13,393 bases of DNA from Saccharicrinis sp. UBA6048 (GTDB taxonomy: Bacteria; Bacteroidota; Bacteroidia; Bacteroidales; Marinilabiliaceae): positions 1-13,393 of the forward strand of contig DIYS01000160.1 in the NCBI GenBank assembly GCA_002429115.1, written 5' to 3'. Positions within the stretch are counted from its first letter, which is position 1; each line of letters opens with the position of its first letter. Under the pieces are notes generated by a model. The model was not told where the DNA came from and did no database searches. It saw only the letters and a program-made list of their open reading frames with translations. Shown here piece by piece: positions 1 to 7,908 of this stretch. Position numbers and translations under genes: made by a program.

Positions 1-2185
1 GTCCCATCAGGTAGGCATCCATCCCAAGGTGTATCTCCGGACGTCGGCTGGACGCAGACACCCGCACCCGCTGCATGTTTTCAATATTATTCTCCAGATA
101 GTAGCTAACATCATTGGCGACCAGTAACATCTGGTCATAATCCTCGCCTTTGATAATAACTTTCTCTTGTTGCTCGCCAATTCCCAGGTACATGAGCATG
201 CCCAAACCTGGATTTGCACCAAAGCCTCCTCCGCCACTCATGGCATTGGTTGAGCTTTGTGTCAGGCTTATTTCGGCTCCATCAACCATATACAGACGTG
301 ATTGTATATCTGCTTTTATCTCAGGAATGGTACGGTTGGCAATGGATTTATAGTTATCCTGCAGTTTTATGGTGATGTTGGCGTTATCCTCAAAAACTTT
401 GCTGAATACAGCATCTTTCTCTTGCAGATTATCAAGTTTTGACTCAATATCGCGAACAACCACATCGGTATTTGACAGCATTGAGCCGGAAGGCATTTCA
501 ACACTAACAATAAACTCGGTCGATTCAGCTTCCTGAACGGTTGATATGCTAACCCCAATACTGATGATTAATACTGTAAAAAAGATACCCAGTATGGCTA
601 AGATGGTCACTGCAGGTCTGCGCAATGTGGCTTTCAATAATTGTATATAATATTGAACGAGCTTATTGTGTAAGTCCAGTTTTTCGAGAGCATCAATTCG
701 TTTCTTAATAATACCTGAAAGGAAGAGGTGCGACAGCATCGGTATGAGTATCATTGCCACAACCAATGAAACCATTAAGGTGGATATAATGGAAACACTA
801 ATATGCTTGGCTATGGTGCGGTACATCAGGTTTTCTGAAAATACAAAGGGAATAAAAACTGATATTGTGGTTAAAGTGGCTGCAGTCACCGATCGCCATA
901 CTTCTTTTGTTCCTCTTTGCACACTTTCATTACTGCCGTATTTGCCCGATGAAGCCACACGATAGATGTTTTCCATCACCACCACGCTGTTGTCGAGCAG
1001 CATCCCAATGGCTAGTGCAAGCCCCACCAATGTGAGCATATTTATGGAAATATCACTGGCATAGAAAAAGTTAAAGGCACCATACACAGAGATTGGAATC
1101 GATAGCATGACCATACCCACCAGCGGAATGTTATTCAGGAAAACCCACAATATAAATAGTGCCAGTATGCCACCAATAAAAGCCAGTTCAATGATAGAGT
1201 CCAGATTATTCTCCATGGTTTCGGCCTGATTGGTTTCAACCACCAGTTCTATGCCTTTGGAGTTGTATTCAGCATTGATGCCTTCGATCTGCTTCAGCAT
1301 ATTATCCGACAAGTCGATCATATTGACCTGTGCATCTTTGGATACCGATAATGAAACGGTTTCTAAGCCATTGACACGACTGTAAGAATCTTCTTCTTTA
1401 ACGCCAAAGTTGACCTGCGCCACATCTTTCAGTAAAACCGGTCCATCTGCCTTAACAACGATGTTCTTAATCTCATTGATGTTGGTGTAATCAGCTTCTG
1501 CAGTAACATAGTAGCGCATTTGACCTTCTACCACATTACCTGCAAATACTTTTTCATTTTGTCCCGAGGTGATCATTTGCCGTATTGATCCGGTTGTTAA
1601 GCCGTAACTATCCAGCACATCGGTTCGACAAATGATTTCAACTGATTTTTGCTGTCCACCAGATACACGAATGCCAGAAACGCCATCGACACTTTCCAGC
1701 TTGACTTTGATATCCTGCTCCACCAGGTTACGGATACGATCAACGCCTCCTTCACCACGCACCTGAATGGTCATGAACTCATTGTTCATTTCCTCCATAT
1801 CGGCTTTAAAAACCTGCGCTGTTATGCCTTCAGGCAGTACATTGGAAGCACCCTCAATTTTCTCCACAAGTTTCAGATAGCTGTATTTCGGGTCTGCATC
1901 CTGCGTTAAAAACACAAAGATGGATGCATTGCCCGGTCGTATTGATGAGCGTATTTCCTCGATGCCTTCCATCGTACTAATTATTCCCTCAACCGGAATA
2001 ACCGCATCTTGCTCCATGTGCTTAGGCTCCAGCTGTGATGTCGCTGTTACACTTACAAATAAAACGGGCAATTCAGTATTTGGCGTCAGCTCAAAAGCGA
2101 GCTGTTTGTATGAGATGACACCCAACATACTGAGTGCTATAAACAGCATGCTGACGAGTACTTTTCTATTTATTATTTCTCTCAT
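1..2185 (-). CDS. RND efflux pump inner-membrane subunit, second of a tandem pair (3' end outside window)
   Basis: The frame is open from an ATG at 2185 to the window edge and gives 728 residues without a stop, about 70% of a usual ~1030-residue AcrB-family protein; the C-terminal third is missing only because the window ends. The start follows the stop of the upstream RND gene by 7 nt. Visible parts are TM1 (about residues 8-26), the porter region, TM2-TM6 (about 330-500) with the hallmark TM4 segment GLALAIGMLLDNSVVVMEN, in which D398-N399 sit at the AcrB D407-D408 positions, then TM7 and the start of the second porter half. A Gly/Met-rich stretch begins at residue 649. It should be a proton-driven exporter subunit in the inner membrane working with the adaptor and TolC-like channel encoded upstream. 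The sequence differs clearly from its neighbour, so this is not a recent duplicate. Family assignment is firm; substrate is unknown. Confidence 0.93.
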   Translation of the reverse strand, partial: MREIINRKVLVSMLFIALSMLGVISYKQLAFELTPNTELPVLFVSVTATSQLEPKHMEQDAVIPVEGIISTMEGIEEIRSSIRPGNASIFVFLTQDADPKYSYLKLVEKIEGASNVLPEGITAQVFKADMEEMNNEFMTIQVRGEGGVDRIRNLVEQDIKVKLESVDGVSGIRVSGGQQKSVEIICRTDVLDSYGLTTGSIRQMITSGQNEKVFAGNVVEGQMRYYVTAEADYTNINEIKNIVVKADGPVLLKDVAQVNFGVKEEDSYSRVNGLETVSLSVSKDAQVNMIDLSDNMLKQIEGINAEYNSKGIELVVETNQAETMENNLDSIIELAFIGGILALFILWVFLNNIPLVGMVMLSIPISVYGAFNFFYASDISINMLTLVGLALAIGMLLDNSVVVMENIYRVASSGKYGSNESVQRGTKEVWRSVTAATLTTISVFIPFVFSENLMYRTIAKHISVSIISTLMVSLVVAMILIPMLSHLFLSGIIKKRIDALEKLDLHNKLVQYYIQLLKATLRRPAVTILAILGIFFTVLIISIGVSISTVQEAESTEFIVSVEMPSGSMLSNTDVVVRDIESKLDNLQEKDAVFSKVFEDNANITIKLQDNYKSIANRTIPEIKADIQSRLYMVDGAEISLTQSSTNAMSGGGGFGANPGLGMLMYLGIGEQQEKVIIKGEDYDQMLLVANDVSYYLENNIENMQRVRVSASSRRPEIHLGMDAYLMG

Positions 2186-2192
2186 GCCTGTT

Positions 2193-5100
2193 TTACTTAT
2201 TTGAAGGGTAGAACAAGCGATCGAATACGAAGTACACGCATGGAATAACCACCAGGGTCAGCAAAGTAGATGTTACCAAACCACCGATTACAGCAATGGC
2301 CATGGGTGAGCGTAAAGCAGCACTGTCACCAAACCCAAATGTTAATGGGAGTAAGGCCAATATGGTGGTTAAACTGGTCATTAAAATCGGACGAACGCGT
2401 TGCTGTCCTGCTGCAATTACCGATTCTTTTAGCTTCATGCCAGCCCGTTTGTATTGGTTAATGGCATCGACGAGGATAATAGAATCGTTAACAGCGATTC
2501 CGGCCAGCATTACAATACCAATGTAGGCCATGATGTTGAAGGTATGCCCAAGCAGGTAAAAGGCCCACACGGCACCTACACCGGCCAGTGGAATGGTTAA
2601 TAGAATCGTAAATGGGTGTAGCAGTGATTCGAATTGCGATGCCATGACCATGTATACCAATATGATTGATAAAATAAGGGCGAACTGCAAACTACCAAAT
2701 GCATCTTTACGTTTCTGCTCCTCACCAAGCACCTTAGTGTTTGAGGCAGAACTCAATTCTAATTGTGAAATGCCTTGTTCCAATTCTGCTACCAAATGAT
2801 CAAACGGTTTGTCATCAGTCACCATCGCACTGATTCTGGCCACACGCTTTTGATTGTTGCGAATGACTTCTCGTGGAGCACGGCCTATGCTAATGGTGGA
2901 CACTTCCGATAAAAGCACGTCTTTATCACCTCCTGATATTTTTAAGTGTTCAAGTTCATCCAGACGAACATCAGGCGTTTCCAGTTTTATATCTGTCATC
3001 TCACCTTTCACTTCCATGCGTCCACCGTCTTTGGCAGACAGGTAGTCAGATAGATTATTCATTATGGTTGACACATCGAGATTAAAGATGCCAGCGCGTA
3101 CACGGTCAATAACAACGTTGACTTCCGGTGCGCCATCTTCGTATGAACTCTTGACATTATAAACATCCGGATTATTTCTAAGATAGTCAGCGATAATGGT
3201 TGCCGATTCCTCCAGATCATCTTTGTTCTCATTCTCAACTTCGATCACCAATGGCGCCTCGTCAGTTCCGAGTAAGGTTTGAAGTGCTGATTGATCTTGT
3301 ACAAATCGCATTTCTAAACCCGGAATGCCATCGTACAACTTATTTAAAGCTGTCACAATATCAGAGAAAGAAGCATTGACATCATCTTGCAGCACCAGCT
3401 TTATATAGCCGGTGTTTTCTCCTTGCTCGCTTGTTGATGTTGATTCAGTAGCAGATTCAGGACCGGCATGGGCGTAGATCCACTTCAACTGATCGCCGAA
3501 AGCATCCGATGCCATTTGTTCCATCTGTAATAGGGTAGCATCTGTTTTACTAAGGGCTGTTCCTGCCGGAAATACAGCTTCAACCGTTATCTCATTGGAC
3601 TGTGTTTCGGGCATAAACTCACTCCCAACTCTGGGCAGAATAAGGGCGGTTGCAACAATAAGAGCAATTGCAGCAATGAGAATAATGCCTCTTTTATTCA
3701 AGGCTGTATTTAAAAACAGTCCATAGGTTTCAAAACCAACTTCTTTTGATATGGGCTTGTTAGTAGTTTGATTTTTGCCTTTAAAAACAAGGGTGCTTAA
3801 CATGGGAATCACCAACAAAGCAACTACGAGCGATGATAAGAGAGAGAATGCAACAGTCCACGCCTGATCTTTAAATAATTCACCGGATGCACCATGCAGA
3901 TACACAATTGGCAGAAAGACAACAATGGTGGTTAGGGTAGAGGCTGTTAAAGCACCTCCCACTTCAGCTGTTCCTTCAATAGCGGCATCTTTTATGGATA
4001 AGCCTTCTTCAATTTTCCGGTAAATATTCTCAACCACCACAATGGCATTATCAACCAGCATACCGGCACCCAGGGCTAATCCTCCCAACGTCATGATGTT
4101 TAATGACAGGCCATTGAAATACATCAGGTTAAACGTGGCAATGATGGAGACAGGAATCGCCAGACTAATGATGAGTGTAACACCAAAACGGCGCAGGAAA
4201 ATAAACAACACGAAAACGGCGAAGATAATACCTATGAGTGCACTTTCCTGAACTTCCCCAATGGCACTTTGAATAAACTCACCCTGATTGTTAATTATCT
4301 GAAGTTTATACCCAGGTAATCTATTTTCGATTGACACAAATGCTTCCTGAAGCTTTTCGACAGCTGCTACGGTGTTGTATTTGGTTTCTTTATAGATGGA
4401 AATGCCAAGACACCGCTGGTCATTTAAACGTACAATATTTTCAGGATCGCGGTTTTGTAGTTTAACCAATGCAACATCTTTGAGCAAAACTGGCATTTGT
4501 TGCTGACTGGCAGACTGCTCTTCTCCTGATGCAGTAGTTGTTGCATTCTGGTTGACTTTAACCACCAGGTTTTCTATGTTGTGTAAGGCTGTTAGAGCAC
4601 TTAAACCTTTAATAATGTAACGCTGTCCCATTTCTTCAATAGAACCACCGGATACATTTCTATTATAGTTATTAATCGTTGAAAGGACAGAGGCATTTGT
4701 TAATCCATTTGCTTTTAACAAATTTGGATCTGCCACCACCATCACTTCAGCCGTTTCATCGCCCGAAATTTGTACGTCAGCAATACCTTCTACACGAATA
4801 AGTTCATTACGAATATAGTTTTCAGCTACTTTGCGCAATTCATTCATGTCGCTGATCTCATCATTAGAGAAAGCTGCTTTGATAACCGCGCTGGCATTCG
4901 GGTCAAAACGGGTGATATTCAGTTCATCAACATCATCATCCTGACTGATGGTGCTTAAAGCTTTTTGAAGATCAAGAAAGGCTTCGTCAATATCCTTGTC
5001 CCAATCGTACTCAACAGTCACCAGTGCAGAACCAACGCGACTAACTGATGAAACATTAATTACTCCACTCTGACGAACCGAGTTGGCTTCAATTTGCTCA

Positions 5101-5294
5101 ACAAAGCGGCTTTCTATTTCCTCCGGTGATCGTTCGCCGGAAACCAGCTCGACATATATTTTTGGATTTTGAAGGTCGGGAAACAAATCGGTGCCCAACC
5201 TTGATAAGGAAATTCCCCCCAAAAGCACAATGCCCAATACAATCATGAGGATAGTAACCGGAAAATTTACCGAAAAACGAGATATTGCTCTCAT
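2193..5294 (-). CDS. RND efflux pump inner-membrane subunit (AcrB/MdtB-like), complete
   Basis: A 1033-residue protein, the normal full length for the HAE-type RND family. TM1 is at about 9-28, and FPVTILMIVLGIVLLG is the typical start. TM4 carries GAGMLVDNAIVVVEN with D415-N416, and TM10 carries GIAVNDSIILVD with N936-D937 where AcrB has K940-N941. SQFESLLHPFTILLTIPLAGVGA (from 886) and GQQRVRPILMTSLTTILALLPL (from 963) are family signatures. Two large periplasmic porter halves lie at about 30-345 and 555-865. Ser/Gln/Thr/Glu-rich segments occur at about 251-267 and 613-628. The protein is an inner-membrane antiporter subunit expelling small molecules through an adaptor and outer-membrane channel, both encoded directly upstream; the adaptor stop is 22 nt before this start. 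There is no recognisable Shine-Dalgarno, as is usual in Bacteroidota. Drug versus lipid or other substrate cannot be decided; the CusA-type metal signature is absent. Confidence 0.95.
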   Translation of the reverse strand: MRAISRFSVNFPVTILMIVLGIVLLGGISLSRLGTDLFPDLQNPKIYVELVSGERSPEEIESRFVEQIEANSVRQSGVINVSSVSRVGSALVTVEYDWDKDIDEAFLDLQKALSTISQDDDVDELNITRFDPNASAVIKAAFSNDEISDMNELRKVAENYIRNELIRVEGIADVQISGDETAEVMVVADPNLLKANGLTNASVLSTINNYNRNVSGGSIEEMGQRYIIKGLSALTALHNIENLVVKVNQNATTTASGEEQSASQQQMPVLLKDVALVKLQNRDPENIVRLNDQRCLGISIYKETKYNTVAAVEKLQEAFVSIENRLPGYKLQIINNQGEFIQSAIGEVQESALIGIIFAVFVLFIFLRRFGVTLIISLAIPVSIIATFNLMYFNGLSLNIMTLGGLALGAGMLVDNAIVVVENIYRKIEEGLSIKDAAIEGTAEVGGALTASTLTTIVVFLPIVYLHGASGELFKDQAWTVAFSLLSSLVVALLVIPMLSTLVFKGKNQTTNKPISKEVGFETYGLFLNTALNKRGIILIAAIALIVATALILPRVGSEFMPETQSNEITVEAVFPAGTALSKTDATLLQMEQMASDAFGDQLKWIYAHAGPESATESTSTSEQGENTGYIKLVLQDDVNASFSDIVTALNKLYDGIPGLEMRFVQDQSALQTLLGTDEAPLVIEVENENKDDLEESATIIADYLRNNPDVYNVKSSYEDGAPEVNVVIDRVRAGIFNLDVSTIMNNLSDYLSAKDGGRMEVKGEMTDIKLETPDVRLDELEHLKISGGDKDVLLSEVSTISIGRAPREVIRNNQKRVARISAMVTDDKPFDHLVAELEQGISQLELSSASNTKVLGEEQKRKDAFGSLQFALILSIILVYMVMASQFESLLHPFTILLTIPLAGVGAVWAFYLLGHTFNIMAYIGIVMLAGIAVNDSIILVDAINQYKRAGMKLKESVIAAGQQRVRPILMTSLTTILALLPLTFGFGDSAALRSPMAIAVIGGLVTSTLLTLVVIPCVYFVFDRLFYPSNK

Positions 5295-5316
5295 GTAATT
5301 TAATTTGGGTGAATGC

Positions 5317-6399
5317 TTAGTTTATAACTTTAATTTTTGAATTTCTCCTGAGGGTTTCAAAGCCTTTAATGATAAGGCGCTCATCCAGTTTAAGACCTTC
5401 CAGTACTTCTACTTCATCAGTGGTTTCAATGCCTGTGCGGATGATACGTTTTTCAGCTGTCCTGTTTTTAGCAATATAAACGACTTTTCGGTTGCCTTCG
5501 GTTAAAATAACATCTTTGGGTATTACGATCGAGTTATCACTTTTATCCACCACAATTTCAGCTTTGACAAACATACCAGGCTTCAGCTTACTATTTTTAT
5601 TGTCTACTCTAATGCGGCCCTTAAATGTTCGTGCTTCCATATCAATAGCAGGTGATAATTCCGTTATTCGTCCACGCAGTGTATCATCAGGTAAAGCATA
5701 ATTCATAATGTTAGCTTTCTGATTAATTTCAACTTGTCCCATCAGGTTCTCAGGCATGCTCAGGTCTAGAAGCATGGTGGAGTAGTTCATCATACCAAAC
5801 ATCTCATTGCCGTTTTCAATTCGAATACCCGGTGAATAGTATGGTAAGTTGGTGATAACCCCGTCGAAAGGTGCTCTGATATTTAACTTTTCGATGGTGA
5901 TTTCCGCATTTTCATAGGTTTGTTTAGACGTTAAAAGCGTCTTTTCTGAGTTGACCAATTCACGCTTTGTAACACCACCTTTTTCATACAAGGCCTGCTG
6001 TTTTTCATATTCCATTTGAGATATTTCCATATCCAATTTGGCTCCGTCGATATTGGCATTGTTGGAATATTCCTGATCTTTTAGGAGTATGATCAGTTGT
6101 CCCTTTTTAACCCGGTCGCCCATTTTATAGGACTTACCGGTTGACGGGTTGATTTGCAAATGGTAATTGGCCGCCAATTCAGCTTTGATATTAGCTTCGA
6201 GCACTGGTGTTATTGAACCGGTTGTTATTAATGTCTGCTCAATGGGTTTACTTTTCACTTCCTGAACCGAGACATTAACAGCCATATCGGTATTAAAGCT
6301 TGTACTTTCGTTTTTACAGCTTGCAGCAAAAAGTGCCAATGCTGTTAATGCTATCAGGATTCTATAGGATGAGAACATATCTGGAGTTGTATATTTCAT
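5317..6399 (-). CDS. RND periplasmic adaptor (membrane-fusion protein), probable lipoprotein
   Basis: A 360-residue AcrA/MdtA-type adaptor. The N-terminus has a hydrophobic stretch ending in LFAASC with C28, a plausible though not ideal lipobox, so the protein is likely a lipid-anchored periplasmic component. The biotinyl/lipoyl half-motifs are GDRVKKGQLIILLKDQEY (94-111) and IRAPFDGVI (174-182). They flank an alpha-helical hairpin at about 115-170, shorter than in AcrA. A beta-barrel region follows at about 215-283 (LKPGMFVKAEIV), then a membrane-proximal C-terminal domain. A second ATG at codon 8 would give a more compact signal sequence and is a possible alternative start. The gene begins 21 nt after the TolC-like gene stop and ends 22 nt before the first RND gene. 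It should bridge the RND trimer to the outer-membrane channel. It is the only adaptor seen for two RND subunits and one ABC exporter. Confidence 0.93.
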   Translation of the reverse strand: MKYTTPDMFSSYRILIALTALALFAASCKNESTSFNTDMAVNVSVQEVKSKPIEQTLITTGSITPVLEANIKAELAANYHLQINPSTGKSYKMGDRVKKGQLIILLKDQEYSNNANIDGAKLDMEISQMEYEKQQALYEKGGVTKRELVNSEKTLLTSKQTYENAEITIEKLNIRAPFDGVITNLPYYSPGIRIENGNEMFGMMNYSTMLLDLSMPENLMGQVEINQKANIMNYALPDDTLRGRITELSPAIDMEARTFKGRIRVDNKNSKLKPGMFVKAEIVVDKSDNSIVIPKDVILTEGNRKVVYIAKNRTAEKRIIRTGIETTDEVEVLEGLKLDERLIIKGFETLRRNSKIKVIN

Positions 6400-6420
6400 G
6401 ATTATTGTGATCTATAGGGT

Positions 6421-7896
6421 TTATTGTATCATCTCGTATTTCATTACATCGTCAATGATGCTGCGTTGCAACTCAAAGTCATACAAAGTCTGGAGCTTCA
6501 TATTTAGCAGTTCCAGCTTGTAATTAATTAAAGAGTTGGTCAAGGCATTTTTCTTTTGTGTTAGCTGGTTCTGAAACAGGTTCAGATCCATACTTGTTAA
6601 GTCGCCATTGCGATATTTTTCGAGGTTGATCTCATAGGTTAGCTTGGCATTTTCTTCATTTTTACGCGCAATATCAATCTGAATTAAAGTATTCTTTATA
6701 CTACGGTCTACTTGACGAATATTCAGGCGTATGGTTTTCTGTTCATCTGTAAAGTTGTATTCTGATATTTTTAAACTGGCTTCATCAGCTCGCATCCTGG
6801 CTTTTTTCTCACCCCAATCAAACAAAGGTACTTCAAGACTGAAACTAATATCTTGATTGTCATTAGGGTTTTGATATACATTTTTTATATTTTCATTTTC
6901 TCCAAACAATCCAACTGATACATTAAGATTACCTTTGAATTCATTGGTAGCATTGGTTTTAATAAGCTGAAACTGCCCTGTTGCAATGTCTATCTGACGC
7001 TGACGGATTTCCATGCGGTTTGATAAGGCAAAATTTGTTGCCATATTTAAATCAATATCAACAGGTAAAACGGATACTTCGGCAATGACCATGATTTCTT
7101 CAGTCAAGGGAAGCCCAATCATCTGCTTGAAATTATCTTTAATATTCTCCAGCTCCACTTCATTATTTTGAACGGTTGACTGGCTCGACATCATATCCAG
7201 CTCGGCCTGCAATTGTTCTTCTTTTGCCGTTAATCCTGCTTGTACTTTATTACTGATTATTTCATAACTCTTCTTTCGGTTTTCCCATTCTTCACGGGAA
7301 GTAATCAGTTCCATTTGTTTTTGATAGATTTGGTAGAAGTACTGCGTGATTTGTTTTTCAACATTAAGGGCTTCGAGAGCAAAACTGAGCTGTGCATTTT
7401 CATGATTAAACTCAAGTTCCTCAATTCTCATTTTTGTCTTATTATAAGTAAATAATGGCTGTTCCAATCCTAAGCGAAGATTATTACTAAAGCCATCAAA
7501 TGCATTTGCTGATGAAGAACTGTAACTATCGGTGTATCCAAAAGTATTATCTAACGAAATGGTTCCATCTGTCCAGATTACCGGTTGAGAAATACTTAGT
7601 GTTCCGTTACTTTGAGTAGTTTCCTTATTATACCATACTTGATTGAAATCATCATACTGACGGTTGTTTGAATACTGAAACGGATTGAGATTAAGCCTGA
7701 AATTTGATTTCAATGTCGCTCTTTCTGCAGTCAACAATTCTCGAGTGCGCTCCAGGTTAAGTCTCGACCTCACAATCTGCGGACTGTTTTTTAATGCTTC
7801 ATCAACCGATTGAGTAAGCGTCATCAGTCGTTGAGCATTAGAAAAACTAATGGCTGAAACGATTAAAAGAGTTAGTGAAAATATCTTTTTATTCAT
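6421..7896 (-). CDS. TolC-family outer-membrane efflux channel
   Basis: A 491-residue protein with a clear signal peptide (MNKKIFSLTLLIVSAISFSNA, cleavage near A21-Q22). Two homologous outer-membrane-efflux halves are visible. The first contains QPLFTYNKTKMRIEELE (from 146) followed by long helices with repeated Gln/Glu/Asn-rich coiled-coil character. The second contains the family hallmark VPLFDWGEKKARMRADEA (from 356) and ends in the helix YRNGDLTSMDLNLFQNQLTQ (from 428). The proteins form trimeric beta-barrels in the outer membrane with a periplasmic helical tunnel. The start lies 12 nt after the stop of the fused ABC permease gene and the adaptor gene follows 21 nt later, so the channel sits exactly between the ABC part and the RND part of the array and could serve both. 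No lipobox cysteine is present. Confidence 0.94.
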   Translation of the reverse strand: MNKKIFSLTLLIVSAISFSNAQRLMTLTQSVDEALKNSPQIVRSRLNLERTRELLTAERATLKSNFRLNLNPFQYSNNRQYDDFNQVWYNKETTQSNGTLSISQPVIWTDGTISLDNTFGYTDSYSSSSANAFDGFSNNLRLGLEQPLFTYNKTKMRIEELEFNHENAQLSFALEALNVEKQITQYFYQIYQKQMELITSREEWENRKKSYEIISNKVQAGLTAKEEQLQAELDMMSSQSTVQNNEVELENIKDNFKQMIGLPLTEEIMVIAEVSVLPVDIDLNMATNFALSNRMEIRQRQIDIATGQFQLIKTNATNEFKGNLNVSVGLFGENENIKNVYQNPNDNQDISFSLEVPLFDWGEKKARMRADEASLKISEYNFTDEQKTIRLNIRQVDRSIKNTLIQIDIARKNEENAKLTYEINLEKYRNGDLTSMDLNLFQNQLTQKKNALTNSLINYKLELLNMKLQTLYDFELQRSIIDDVMKYEMIQ

Positions 7897-7908
7897 ATGT
7901 TTTGAGTG

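Noticed and set aside
1649..2204. Plus-strand ORFs opposite the two RND genes
   Set aside because: The minus frame is a continuous, motif-bearing RND protein here; the plus-strand ORFs have no promoter, no motifs and odd composition.
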